Below, piece by piece: positions 25,576 to 34,445 of a stretch of 64,000 bases of DNA; within the stretch, counting starts at the first letter, position 1, and every line of letters begins with the position of its first letter. This DNA comes from Hyphomicrobiales bacterium. Lineage in GTDB: Bacteria > Pseudomonadota > Alphaproteobacteria > Rhizobiales > Beijerinckiaceae. A program made the position numbers and the translations under genes. The DNA lies in the NCBI GenBank assembly GCA_900470775.1, contig UCBZ01000049.1:12266-76265 (forward strand). Direction: 5' to 3'. The notes beneath the pieces were generated by a model. It saw only the letters and a list, made by a program, of their open reading frames with translations, did not search any database and was not told the DNA's origin.

Positions 25576-26891
25576 TCCAGGAGCTTCACCAGATAGAGCG
25601 TGAGGGCGGGAAATGCCACTACGATCCCGAGCCGGATGACGTCGGAGGCAACGAACGGCAGCACACCGCGATAGATCCGCGTCACGGGCACGTCACGCGC
25701 CAGCGACGCCACGACGAAGACGTTCAGCCCGATCGGCGGGCAGGTCATGCCGATGCCGACGACGATCAGCACGAGGATGCCGAACCAGATCGCGACATCG
25801 TCGGCCGGCATGCCGAAATCGAGCGCGGTCACGATCGGAAAGAACACCGGCAGCGTCAGCAGGATCATGGCGAGTTCGTCCATGACGCCGCCCAGCACGA
25901 TGTAGAACAGCAGCAGCCCGATCAGCACCGTATAGGGAGCCCAGCCCGAGGCCGCGATCATCTCGGCGGCTGCTGTGGGAACCTGCGTCAAAGCGAGGAA
26001 GGCGTTGAAGATCTCGGCGCCGAGCAGGATGGCGAAGATCATCGCCGAGGTCTCGGCCGTCTGCAGGATCGCCTCGGCGATGCCCGACAGGCCGAGCGTG
26101 CCGCGCAGCACGCCGATCAGCAGCATGACGAAGGCGCCGACCGAGGCGCCCTCCGTCGGCGTGAACACGCCGCCATAGATGCCGCCGACGACGATCAGCG
26201 CGACCGCCATCGCCGGCACGACGCCGAGCAGCGGCCGCACCCGGTCGCGCCAGGCAACGCGCGGTTGGGCCGGCCCGAGCGTCGGGTTGCGCCGGGTCAT
26301 GATCGCGATGGTGACGCAGTAGAAGGCCGCCGCCATCAGCCCGGGAATCAGCGCCGCCTTGAACAGCTTGGCGATATTCTGCTCGGTCGAGATCGCATAG
26401 ACGACGAGGATGACGGAGGGCGGGATCAGGATGCCGAGCGTTCCGCCGACCGCGACGACGCCGCAGGAAAAGCCCGGATCGTAGCGATACCGCCGCAATT
26501 CCGGCAGCGCGGCGCGGGAGAAGGTCGCGGTCGTCGCCACCGACGAACCGCAGATCGCCCCGAAGCCGGTACAGGCCCCTATCACCGCCATGCTGAGCCC
26601 GCCGCGCCGATGCCCAACCACGGCCGATGCCGCCTTGAACAGGTCGCCCGCCAGCCCGGAGCGCTCGGCGAAGGCGCCCATCAGCACGAAGAGCGGGATC
26701 ACCGACAGCGTGTAATTGGCGAAGATCTGGTAGGGCGTGGTGCGGATATAGTTCAGGAACGGGTCGAGCCCGTTGAGCTGGATGTAGCCGAGCCCGCCGA
26801 CCAGCATCATCGCAAGGCCGATCGGCAGCCGCAGCGCCATCAGCACGAGCAGTATGCCGAACCCGGTGATGGCGAGCGAGAAGCCGCTCAC
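25572..26891 (-). CDS. dctM: TRAP transporter large permease DctM
   Basis: 439 residues from GTG 26891, which overlaps the DctQ stop as GTGA. Twelve or so hydrophobic segments, with the family stretches LRLPIGLAMMLVGG, FGAICGSSVATTATF, LGILIPPSVILVVYA, FTPTEGASVGAF and TCPPIGLNVFVVAS. DctM is the inner-membrane channel that drives Na+- or H+-coupled uptake of an organic acid delivered by the DctP protein. Part of the tight order dctP-dctQ-dctM-rhodanese. The substrate cannot be inferred from the permease. Confidence 0.92.
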   Translation of the reverse strand: MSGFSLAITGFGILLVLMALRLPIGLAMMLVGGLGYIQLNGLDPFLNYIRTTPYQIFANYTLSVIPLFVLMGAFAERSGLAGDLFKAASAVVGHRRGGLSMAVIGACTGFGAICGSSVATTATFSRAALPELRRYRYDPGFSCGVVAVGGTLGILIPPSVILVVYAISTEQNIAKLFKAALIPGLMAAAFYCVTIAIMTRRNPTLGPAQPRVAWRDRVRPLLGVVPAMAVALIVVGGIYGGVFTPTEGASVGAFVMLLIGVLRGTLGLSGIAEAILQTAETSAMIFAILLGAEIFNAFLALTQVPTAAAEMIAASGWAPYTVLIGLLLFYIVLGGVMDELAMILLTLPVFFPIVTALDFGMPADDVAIWFGILVLIVVGIGMTCPPIGLNVFVVASLARDVPVTRIYRGVLPFVASDVIRLGIVVAFPALTLYLVKLLE

Positions 26892-27406
26892 GCCGGTGTC
26901 CTCAGCAGCCGCAAGGCGGTGACCACGGCCGCCGCCGCGACCAGCGCCGCCAGCGCGGAGCACAGCGCGATCGGCAGATAGCTCGGCACCTGCAGAACCA
27001 TGCTGTTCTCACCCGTCGCAAAGGCCGCGCGCGCACCGACCGCCAGCCGCCAGGCGATGAGCGCCATCACCAGCGCATAGACGATGTCCCAGACCGCATC
27101 GACGCGGCGCTGCCAGCGGGCGGGCAGCTTCAATGTGAAGGTGTCGACGAAGATGTTGCCGCGCTTGAGCTGGCACCAGGGCAGGAAGCAGAACGCGGCG
27201 ATGGCGGTTGCCATCTGCACGATCTCGAAATCGCCTGGCACGCCGGCGGCGCCGACGAGATCGCTGCGCAGCGTCACACTGACCACGACGGTCACCGACA
27301 GCGCGATCAGCAGGATGCCGCCGATCAGCGCGATTCCCCGCACCGCCCGGTCGAAACCGGACGGTGCGATCCCGTCTCCTTGCGTATCCTGACCCTGCGC
27401 ATCCAT
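26888..27406 (-). CDS. dctQ: TRAP transporter small permease DctQ
   Basis: 172 residues with four membrane segments (about 24-44, 58-80, 103-124, 143-163). The family stretch CFLPWCQLKRGNIFVDTFT is present. DctQ is the small membrane subunit that pairs with DctM. It starts 8 bp after the binding-protein stop and overlaps the DctM start by 4 bp, so the three form one translational unit. Confidence 0.9.
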   Translation of the reverse strand: MDAQGQDTQGDGIAPSGFDRAVRGIALIGGILLIALSVTVVVSVTLRSDLVGAAGVPGDFEIVQMATAIAAFCFLPWCQLKRGNIFVDTFTLKLPARWQRRVDAVWDIVYALVMALIAWRLAVGARAAFATGENSMVLQVPSYLPIALCSALAALVAAAAVVTALRLLRTPA

Positions 27407-27414
27407 CGTGCCGG

Positions 27415-28467
27415 TCAGGCCGCCTTCTCGTGCTTGGCGAGCGCCGCGCGGGCATTGGCCAGCAGCTTCTCGCCGTCGAGGCCCTTCTCCTTGGCCGTCT
27501 TGAGCCAGCCCTCGATCACCGGTTCGGTGGTCTTGCGCCAGCGCGCGGCCTCGGCCTCCTCGATCACGGTGATGATGTTGCCGCGCTTGCGGACCATGTC
27601 GGAGACCACGACGGCCTGCTCGTCCCAGACCTTGCCCGCCATGGCGGCGGCGGTCGCGCCCGAGTTCTTGTCGATGATCGCCTTCAGGTCGGCCGGCAGC
27701 GCGGCGTATTTCGCCTTGTTCATCGCCAGCACGAAAGTCGCCGAATAGAAGGTCGGCGAGCCCGGGATCTCGGTGTGATACTTGACCAGTTCCTGCACCT
27801 TGATCGACGGCACCACCTCCCAGGGCACGACGCAGCCATCGATGACGCGCTGCGCCAGCGATTCCGGCACCTGCGGCACGGGCATGCCGATGGCATTGGC
27901 GCCAAGCGCCCGCAGCGCCTCGCCGGCAAGACGGGTCGGGAAGCGCAATTTCAGACCCTTGAGGTCCTCCATCGTCTTCACCTGTTTGTTGGCATGGATC
28001 AGCCCGTGGTCATGCGCCCACAGGCAGATCGGCTGGACGTCCTTGTACTCGTCCTGGAGGCTCTGCTGGGCGTATTCGGTCAGCGCGAGCGAGTTCGCCA
28101 GCGCCCGCTTGTTGGCGGTGAAGGGCAGTTCGAACGCCTCGGTGCCGGTGAAGCGCCCCGGCGTATAGCCCGGCAGCGTCCAGACCAGATCGGCGACGCC
28201 GTCGCGTGCCTGGTCGAAGAGCTGCGGCGGCGTGCCGCCGAGCTGCATCGAGGGGAAGATGTCGATCTTGATGCGCCCGTTCGATTCCGCCGCGACGGTG
28301 TCGGCCCAGGGCTTCAGGAACTTGGAATGGGCGACCGAGACCGGCGGCAGGAAGTGATGCATCCTCAGCGTCACCTCCTGGGCGTCCGCGCGGGTCGCGC
28401 GCAGCACGGCCGGCATGGCGACGGCCGAACCGGCCGCTATCAGGAATCGGCGGCGATCGAATGTCAT
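27415..28467 (-). CDS. dctP: TRAP transporter substrate-binding protein DctP
   Basis: 350 residues from ATG 28467, with GGGAGGGAA upstream; longer reading to 28581 lacks support. The signal DRRRFLIAAG is a twin-arginine (Tat) type leader, so the protein may be exported folded. The body has the TRAP pattern: HHFLPPVSVAHSKFLKPWAD, the strand-hinge stretch GLKLRFPTRLAGEALRALGA with the conserved Arg that binds the carboxylate of the ligand, and VVPWEVVPSIK. It captures a carboxylate in the periplasm for DctQM. First gene of the operon. Confidence 0.92.
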   Translation of the reverse strand: MTFDRRRFLIAAGSAVAMPAVLRATRADAQEVTLRMHHFLPPVSVAHSKFLKPWADTVAAESNGRIKIDIFPSMQLGGTPPQLFDQARDGVADLVWTLPGYTPGRFTGTEAFELPFTANKRALANSLALTEYAQQSLQDEYKDVQPICLWAHDHGLIHANKQVKTMEDLKGLKLRFPTRLAGEALRALGANAIGMPVPQVPESLAQRVIDGCVVPWEVVPSIKVQELVKYHTEIPGSPTFYSATFVLAMNKAKYAALPADLKAIIDKNSGATAAAMAGKVWDEQAVVVSDMVRKRGNIITVIEEAEAARWRKTTEPVIEGWLKTAKEKGLDGEKLLANARAALAKHEKAA

Positions 28468-28781
28468 GGCTTCCCTCCCCAGGGATCGTGAGTAGGCGAT
28501 CTTGTTTGCGCAGGCTTTTCGCGGCACGGCGCCCATCCGGACGGCCATTCCACAGCTCTTGAACGATAGCATGACCGGCAATGGATTCCCGACGCAAACG
28601 CCGCGTCCGGCCTACCTTTAGCGATCAGGCAGATAGTTGCCGAGGCAACCAATCTCGTCAAGAGCCAGCGGACTCTGATCGCCGGCAAGGATACGCTCGC
28701 GGGGCGGAAGCCGGGACAGAAAATGGCCGCGCTTCCGAGGGAAACGCGGCCTTTGTCGTGATGTCGTGCCAGCGCGAGCGC
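28468..28781. other. Intergenic region between dctP and the LysM gene
   Basis: 314 bp without a supported gene. It holds the dctP promoter and Shine-Dalgarno on the minus strand, and the terminator of the LysM gene at 28725-28751. Short ORFs across it lack start signals. Confidence 0.6.
28725..28751 (-). terminator. Probable terminator of the LysM gene
   Basis: GGCCGCG and CGCGGCC pair (7 bp, loop of 13) about 30 bp beyond the LysM stop; on the minus strand the stem is followed by ATTTTCTG, a weak U-run. Flanking A/T bases could extend the stem. Confidence 0.6.
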
Positions 28782-29225
28782 TCAAGCCTTGGGCGGAATC
28801 CGCAGCACCCAGCCCGGCTGGATCAGGTCGGGGTTCTTGACCGGGGGCGTGTTGGCCTTGACGATCTCGGTGTATTTCGCGCCCTGGCCCTTGCCGTAAT
28901 GCTCTTCGGCGATCTTCCAGAGCGTGTCGCCTTTCTTCACGGTGTAGAACACCGCGGCAGCGACCTCCTTGGTCACCGCGAGATCGGACTCCACCGAGGC
29001 CACGCCGATGGTGTTGCCGAGCGCCAAAATGATCTTCTCGGCCTCCTCCGTGGAGACCGCCTTGCCGGAGACCTTCACCTTGTCGCCGTCGATCGAGATC
29101 GCGACGTCGGAGGGCAGGCCGTGACCGGCCAGTTCCTTCTGCAACTCCTCGGCTGTCGCGGCCTTGGCCGAACTCGTGCCGAAGATCTTGGAACCGGCTT
29201 CCTTGATGAAACTGAACAGACCCAT
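28782..29225 (-). CDS. BON and LysM domain protein (Kbp/YgaU-like)
   Basis: 147 residues from ATG 29225, preceded by GGAGGAAA; the longer reading to 29360 is rejected. Residues about 24-85 form a BON domain (DVAISIDGDKVKVSGKAV), and 93-145 a LysM domain (YTVKKGDTLWKIAEEHYG, ending PGWVLRIP). Size and order match E. coli Kbp (YgaU, 149 aa), a cytoplasmic K+-binding protein. No signal peptide is visible, consistent with a cytosolic protein despite the LysM fold. Monocistronic, with a hairpin terminator downstream. Confidence 0.9.
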   Translation of the reverse strand: MGLFSFIKEAGSKIFGTSSAKAATAEELQKELAGHGLPSDVAISIDGDKVKVSGKAVSTEEAEKIILALGNTIGVASVESDLAVTKEVAAAVFYTVKKGDTLWKIAEEHYGKGQGAKYTEIVKANTPPVKNPDLIQPGWVLRIPPKA

Positions 29226-29401
29226 GGCGTTTCCTCCATCCGTTGGGGCCCCATGAAGCCCAACTGTGATGACATGATCAAGGCGGCTCTCGCAGCCGGA
29301 GCTTTTTCGCCGCTCCGCCCAAGCTGGCGGCCTCGCGAAAACGCTTTCCCAGCGAGCCAAGCGCTGTCACAAGCGGCCAAACTGCAACAGGAGCTTCCCC
29401 G

Positions 29402-29830
29402 ATGCTGACGCTGGCTCAGGCAAAGACCATCATGTCCACCGCCCTCGCCCATGCCGGGACGGCCGGCTTCAAGCCGCTGGCCATCGCGATCCTCGATTCG
29501 CGCGGCGCCCAGAAGCTCTTCGCCGCGCAGGATGGCACCAGCCTCAAGCGCGGTGAGATCGCGCTCGGCAAGGCGCATGGCGCAGTGGCGATGGGCATCG
29601 GCTCGCGGGCCTTGCACAAGATGGCAATGGAGCGCCCCTATTTCGTCGAGGCGGCGACCCACGCGGTCGGCGGCTCGCTGGTGCCGGTTCCAGGGGGCGT
29701 CCTGATCCGCGACGCAGCGGGCGCGCTTCTCGGCGCGATCGGCATCTCCGGCGACACCTCCGACAATGACGAGGCGGCAGCCGTCGCGGGAATCGCTGCC
29801 GCGAGCCTGGTCGCCGACACCGGCGCCTGA
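29402..29830 (+). CDS. GlcG/HbpS-family haem-binding-like protein
   Basis: 142 residues covering the whole GlcG/HbpS/PduO-C domain: LTLAQAKTIMSTALAHA, PLAIAILDSRGAQKLFAAQDG, a central KAHGAVAMG and PVPGGVLIRDAAGALLGAIGISGDTSDNDE. Members bind haem or corrinoids or act as small oligomeric accessory proteins. No glycolate oxidase genes lie nearby, so the role is open. It diverges from the LysM gene and converges on the YfhO-like gene, with a bidirectional terminator between. Confidence 0.85.
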   Translation: MLTLAQAKTIMSTALAHAGTAGFKPLAIAILDSRGAQKLFAAQDGTSLKRGEIALGKAHGAVAMGIGSRALHKMAMERPYFVEAATHAVGGSLVPVPGGVLIRDAAGALLGAIGISGDTSDNDEAAAVAGIAAASLVADTGA

Positions 29831-29866
29831 GCGGAAGCTGAGCCGCGCAGTCTACGCAAGGACGTT

Positions 29867-29891
29867 GAAAGGGCGCTAACGGCGCCCTTTC
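29867..29891. terminator. Bidirectional terminator between convergent genes
   Basis: GAAAGGGCGC (29867-29876) and GCGCCCTTTC (29882-29891) form a perfect 10-bp stem with a 5-nt loop between the GlcG-like gene (plus) and the YfhO-like gene (minus). The A/T ends of the stem give short U-runs on either strand. Confidence 0.75.
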
Positions 29892-29906
29892 ACGCGATTC
29901 CGGTCG

Positions 29907-32408
29907 CTACTGAGCCTGGGCCGACGACATCCCGTCGCGCATCGCACTGATCTGCGGCGGGCCGAGACGCAGCGAATCCCGCGTCGCCTGCGAAGGCCCT
30001 GCCAGCATGGAGGGCAGCAGGCCGTCGCTGCTCGCGCCGGCGATCAGCGGCTCGTCGCGCAGCGGCGGCAGCGGCAGCGGCGCATCCTCCTCGACAGGTG
30101 CCGGGCTGACGCGCTCGCGGAATTCGGCCAGGGCGCCCTCGATCGGATTGAAGCTGAAACGGACCTTGTGCGTACCGGCCGGCACCTGGACGGCGCGGAA
30201 CAGCACGTTGGCCTTCAGGATCTCGGTCTCGACACCGTCGACCTCGGCGCGCCACCACGGATGCCAGGTGTCGTTCAGCACAACGAAACCGGCGGCGGCG
30301 GTCGTGACCTCGATCTCGACCTGGGTGTTCTCGTAGCGGCTCAGCCTCAGATTGGCCTTCACCAGAGCAGGCCCCTCAGGCACGGCCAATGGCGGCTCGA
30401 CCTCGAGCAGCACGGCCTGCTCCGGGTCCGCCTCCGGCCAGCGGCCGCCCTGCTTCATTCCCTCGAAATCGGCCAGTTCCCAGCCGCCGACGAACTGCAC
30501 GCGTGGCAGCGCATGCGGATTCTCGTAGACATAGCCGTCTTTCGTCCGCGCGATCAGCTTGAGATCGCCCTCGCGCAGCGCGTGGTCGACCTGTTCGATC
30601 GGCACGGGCGAGGCGATGTAGCGCAGCCCCAGCAGGTTGGCGAGGCGGCAGCGATATGAGGGAAACAGCGGCGTGAACTTGCGCTCGGAGGGCGAGGCGA
30701 TGCCGTCGCGCGTGCCGACCGCTTCCGAAAAATCGGCCAGGCGCAGCGGGTTGTAGCCGAGCGTGTGGTCGAGGCCATGCACCATCGCGGCATTGGGCCA
30801 TTCGAAGCCCATGCCGAGCAGTTCGACGCGGTCGCGGCGCGGCGAGCCCGTGGGCTGCCGCGTCAACCGCTTCAGCACGGCGATGGTCTCGTTATGCGTC
30901 TCGGGGCGCAGCACGTCGTAAAGCTGCGGCGACAGCGCGGTGGATTCGTTGGGGCCGTTATTGACGCCAAGATCGGCCGCGACGACGCCGGTCACGAGCA
31001 CGGCGGCGGCGACGGGACCGATCGCACCGCGCCAGCGCTGCAAGACCAGGACGATCGCTGCGGCAGCGGCAAACCAGCCGAGCGCCAGCGCGACCGGCTT
31101 CCAGGCGTCGCCGAGATGGCCCTCGCCGCGCGACACCACCAGTGCGAGCGCCGCCAGCACCAGCACCGACACGCCGCCGATAGCGAGATCGCGCCGATAG
31201 GAGATGCCAGGCGCGGCGGTCAGGAGGCGATGCAGCACATAGCCGGACAGGAGCGCGCCGAGCGCCCCGACGAGGAAGGTCGCATCGGCCGGGCGCCTGA
31301 ACACCTTGACGCCGGGCAGGTAGTCATAGGCGAGGTCGAAGAGCGGCGTGTAGCGGCCGAGCGCGAACAGCACCATGACGCCGAACAGCACCGTGAGCGG
31401 CCGCACGGCCCTGTCGAAGAGCCAGCCGCGCGTCAGGCCGGGCGCGATCATCAGCAGCAGCGGCAGAGCGCCGAAATAGACCTGCCCCATGTTCTGCGAC
31501 AGGAACAGTTCCTTAGCCCAGTTCGGATTGTTGTACGGCCCCCAGAAATCGACCTTGGGGTCCTGCGCGCCGAAGAGATCGCCGAAGAAGGCGGTCAACA
31601 GCGAGGCCGGATGCAGCGAGCCGCGGCCGGCTTCCACCAGATCGATCGCGGGGCGCGTCGTCGCCTCGGCGAAGAGCCAGGTCCAGAGCAGCGGCATGGC
31701 GATGGTGGCGGCGCCCGCGACGCTGGCCACGCCGATCGCCGGCAGGCTGGCGCGCATCGAAGCCCAGCCACCCGAGAACCAGTGCGCAACGACCATGCCG
31801 ATCAGGATATAGGCGCCGAGCAGCGCGACCTGGTCGGGCTCCAGCACCATCAGCCCGGCGGCGAGGCCGGCGAAGGCACCCGTCAGCAGCGAGGAGCGCT
31901 GGAGCATGCGGGCCGTCAGCCAGAAGGCGATGGCGAAGAAGGCGAGGCTGGCGATCTGGCCGACATGCTGAACGCGCCAGGCGGCCGAGGCGCCGAAGGC
32001 GAAGACGACGGCCGCCATCAGGCCGCCGGCCGGATGCCAGTTGCGGTCGCGGAAAAACATCATCAGCGCGAGCCCGCCCGCCAGCAGATGCGCCAGCACA
32101 TAGGCATCGACCTCGCGGAAGCTCGGTGAGGGCGAGAGCAGCGCAAGGATGATCGCGGGCGAGAAGATCAGCGACTGCGGATCGGCGACCTGGGGCGAGC
32201 CGCCGAAGACGTTATGCGTCCAGAACGGCGACTGCCCCGAGTGCAGCGCCTGCGCCAGGAACTGGATCTGCGCCTGGAAATGCGCCTTGGCGTCGAACGG
32301 GATGGTGACCGCGCCCGACAGCCAGGGCCAGCACAGCACTGACCAGACAACAAGAAATCCCGCGGCCGCCAGCGGATAGCCGGCGCCCTTCTTCAGAAAC
32401 CTGTTCAA
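29907..32408 (-). CDS. YfhO-like multi-pass membrane protein (GT-C type)
   Basis: About 833 residues from a proposed TTG at 32408 (GGGGGT upstream); the frame is open to 32492 and no ATG exists near. Some 12-13 membrane segments fill the first 520 residues. An early loop FDAKAHFQAQIQFLAQALHSGQSPFW resembles the acidic first loop of GT-C glycosyltransferases, and the soluble C-terminus has NDTWHPWWRAEVDGVETEILKANVLFRAVQVPAG, the typical YfhO ending. YfhO-like proteins glycosylate lipoteichoic acid or other surface polymers in Firmicutes; here the acceptor is unknown. It stands alone on the minus strand. Confidence 0.78.
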   Translation of the reverse strand: MNRFLKKGAGYPLAAAGFLVVWSVLCWPWLSGAVTIPFDAKAHFQAQIQFLAQALHSGQSPFWTHNVFGGSPQVADPQSLIFSPAIILALLSPSPSFREVDAYVLAHLLAGGLALMMFFRDRNWHPAGGLMAAVVFAFGASAAWRVQHVGQIASLAFFAIAFWLTARMLQRSSLLTGAFAGLAAGLMVLEPDQVALLGAYILIGMVVAHWFSGGWASMRASLPAIGVASVAGAATIAMPLLWTWLFAEATTRPAIDLVEAGRGSLHPASLLTAFFGDLFGAQDPKVDFWGPYNNPNWAKELFLSQNMGQVYFGALPLLLMIAPGLTRGWLFDRAVRPLTVLFGVMVLFALGRYTPLFDLAYDYLPGVKVFRRPADATFLVGALGALLSGYVLHRLLTAAPGISYRRDLAIGGVSVLVLAALALVVSRGEGHLGDAWKPVALALGWFAAAAAIVLVLQRWRGAIGPVAAAVLVTGVVAADLGVNNGPNESTALSPQLYDVLRPETHNETIAVLKRLTRQPTGSPRRDRVELLGMGFEWPNAAMVHGLDHTLGYNPLRLADFSEAVGTRDGIASPSERKFTPLFPSYRCRLANLLGLRYIASPVPIEQVDHALREGDLKLIARTKDGYVYENPHALPRVQFVGGWELADFEGMKQGGRWPEADPEQAVLLEVEPPLAVPEGPALVKANLRLSRYENTQVEIEVTTAAAGFVVLNDTWHPWWRAEVDGVETEILKANVLFRAVQVPAGTHKVRFSFNPIEGALAEFRERVSPAPVEEDAPLPLPPLRDEPLIAGASSDGLLPSMLAGPSQATRDSLRLGPPQISAMRDGMSSAQAQ

Positions 32409-32589
32409 GCGGACCCCCCGGTCCCCTTCAGCCAATGGACGTCTCCGGTGTCGGAGGCAGCCTCCACCCTGTCGTTGACGCGACCATGCCAAGCGTCATG
32501 TGAACTGAAACTGAATGACGCGGCGCACGGGACCGCGCTTGAGGAAACAGCGTCAAGGCTTTGTTGCGGGGATCGTCGACCGGCGCGGG

Positions 32590-33840
32590 CTATCGCGCCT
32601 GCGCCAGCCAGGCCGCCAGCACCCGGCGCTCGTCTGGCGTCATGCCCGAGAGATTGTTGGGCGGCATCGCATGCGTCATCACTGCCTGGACGCGGATCGC
32701 GCGGGCATGGGCTGCGATCGTCTCCGGCTCGTGCAGCAGCACGCCCTTGGGCGGGATTTGGATGCCCGGCCAGGACGGCTCGGGCGCATGGCACATGGCG
32801 CAACGCCCGGCGACGATGGTGGCGACCTCGGCAGGCGGCAGGCTCGTTCCCGCGAGCAGGACCGGCTTCGGCCAAGGCAGGGGTGCCAGACCCAGCCGCT
32901 CGCGACCGCCGGGCGAAGACGCCATCGCGACCCAGAAGGCCAGCCACAGCGCCACCAGCGCCACCGCCCAGGTCCACCACGGCGATTTCGCGTGATCGGC
33001 ATGGCGGACATTGAAGAAGTGCCGGATCAGCGCGCCCGCCACGATGATCAGCGCCACCAGCGCCGGGATCACCGCCGAATTGGCATAGGTGACCGGATAG
33101 TGGTTCGACAGCATCAGGAACAGCACCGGCAGGGTGATGTAGTTGTTGTGCATCGACCGCTGTTTGGCGGATTTACCGTATTTCGGGTCAGGCTTTTCGC
33201 CCGCCGTCAGCGCCGCGATGACCTTCCGCTGCCCCGGCATGATGTTGAAGAAGACATTGGCGGTCATAATCGTTGCCATCAGCGCGCCGGTGTGTATCAG
33301 CGCGCCACGCCCAGAAAACACCGAGGCAAAGGCCCAGCTCGCCGCCACGACATAGGAAAAGCCGAGCAGACCCAGCACGACGTCGTTCTTGGCCAGCGGC
33401 GAGCGGCAGAGCCAGTCATAGAACAGCCAACCCAGGACCAGCGCCGCGATGCCGATCGCGCCTGCCGCCAGCGGCGACAGCGCCATCACCGCCGGGTCGA
33501 TCAGATAGAGCTCCGACTGGGCGTAGTAGACCCAGACCAGCAGGAAGAAGCCGGAGATCCAGGTCCAGTAGGCCTGCCATTTGTGCCAGGTCAGCTCGGC
33601 CGGCATCACCGCAGGCGCGACCAGATATTTCCGCATCTCGTAGAAGCCGCCGCCATGGACCTGCCAGGCAAGATATTGGCTGGGAACTCCGCCCTCGCCC
33701 CTGGGGATGTCGGTGGCGGGCCGCAGGCTGGCATCGAGATGGATGAAGAAGAAGGACGAGCCGATCCAGGCGATCGCGGTGATCACATGCAGCCAGCGCA
33801 GCAGCATGCCGCCCCATTCCATCAGATAGGCGTCGAGCAT
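32590..33840 (-). CDS. puuD: Urate hydroxylase PuuD (membrane urate oxidase with cytochrome c tail)
   Basis: 416 residues from ATG 33840; the reading to 34008 crosses the divergent promoter and is rejected. Eight or so membrane segments (urate oxidase N-terminal domain, opening EWGGMLLRWLHVITAIAWIGSSFFFIHLD) are followed by a C-terminal cytochrome c domain with CAMCH and MPPNN. PuuD oxidises urate to 5-hydroxyisourate and passes electrons to the chain instead of making H2O2. It diverges from uraH and puuE-uraD, which do the next three steps. Confidence 0.93.
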   Translation of the reverse strand: MLDAYLMEWGGMLLRWLHVITAIAWIGSSFFFIHLDASLRPATDIPRGEGGVPSQYLAWQVHGGGFYEMRKYLVAPAVMPAELTWHKWQAYWTWISGFFLLVWVYYAQSELYLIDPAVMALSPLAAGAIGIAALVLGWLFYDWLCRSPLAKNDVVLGLLGFSYVVAASWAFASVFSGRGALIHTGALMATIMTANVFFNIMPGQRKVIAALTAGEKPDPKYGKSAKQRSMHNNYITLPVLFLMLSNHYPVTYANSAVIPALVALIIVAGALIRHFFNVRHADHAKSPWWTWAVALVALWLAFWVAMASSPGGRERLGLAPLPWPKPVLLAGTSLPPAEVATIVAGRCAMCHAPEPSWPGIQIPPKGVLLHEPETIAAHARAIRVQAVMTHAMPPNNLSGMTPDERRVLAAWLAQAR

Positions 33841-33989
33841 CGCGGGCTCCGGTCGGGCGGGGACGACGGCGGTTGGACTTGGTCGCAAGTTTGCAGGGCA
33901 ATCCTGCCGGTAGACTTCGCCGCCGGCCAAATTACGGTTGGCGTCACGGAACAGGCAAGCTCCGTTCCGCGACGATGAAAAGGACGGCC
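33841..33989. promoter_or_regulatory. Divergent promoter region puuD / uraH
   Basis: This 149-bp gap must drive both arms of the urate cluster. Two small inverted repeats are candidate operators: GCAGG-N5-CCTGC (33893-33907) and CGGAAC-N11-GTTCCG (33947-33969). No regulator gene is visible next to it and no clear -10/-35 pair was found. Confidence 0.4.
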
Positions 33990-34343
33990 ATGGCGGGTCT
34001 CTCGACACATATCCTCGACACCCATGGCGGCGTGCCGGCCGGCGGCGTCACGATTACGCTGCGGCGCATCGTCGATGGCATCGGTGAGACGCTGGTCGAG
34101 ACCGTGACCAACGCCGACGGACGCACCGACGCACCGCTGCTGCTCCCGGAGGCGACAAAACCCGGCATCTACGAGATCGACTTCGCCATCGGCCCGTATT
34201 TCCGCGCACGCGGCGTCGAGCTGCCGGAGCCCGCCTTCCTCGACGTCGTCACGGTGCGCTTCGGCATCTCGGACACGGCCCGGCACTACCATGTCCCGCT
34301 CAACTGCTCGCCCTATGGCTACACGACCTATCGCGGGAGTTGA
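33990..34343 (+). CDS. uraH: 5-hydroxyisourate hydrolase (transthyretin-like)
   Basis: 117 residues from ATG 33990 (AAGGA upstream; ATG 33975 possible). The start LSTHILDTHGGVPAGGV and the C-terminal tetrapeptide YRGS are the two signatures of HIU hydrolase; RHYHVPLNCSPYGYTTYRGS completes the active site with His and Arg. It opens 5-hydroxyisourate to OHCU. It is followed by the fused puuE-uraD gene 102 bp downstream, with a 10-bp hairpin between them. Confidence 0.95.
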   Translation: MAGLSTHILDTHGGVPAGGVTITLRRIVDGIGETLVETVTNADGRTDAPLLLPEATKPGIYEIDFAIGPYFRARGVELPEPAFLDVVTVRFGISDTARHYHVPLNCSPYGYTTYRGS

Positions 34344-34349
34344 TCCCTC

Positions 34350-34381
34350 CCGTCATTGCTTCGCTCCGCTCGCAATGACGG
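34350..34381. repeat. Intergenic hairpin between uraH and puuE-uraD
   Basis: CCGTCATTGC and GCAATGACGG are perfect 10-bp arms with a 12-nt loop (TTCGCTCCGCTC). The sequence class (GTCATTGC.. with GCGAGCGCAGCGAAG-like loop) recurs in larger form at 45616-45690. It may stop or weaken transcription into the next gene. Confidence 0.75.
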
Positions 34382-34445
34382 AAGACGCCTTGCCTTTCAG
34401 TTACTGACCACTCCTGCCTGCATCAATCTGCGAGCGCCGCACGCC

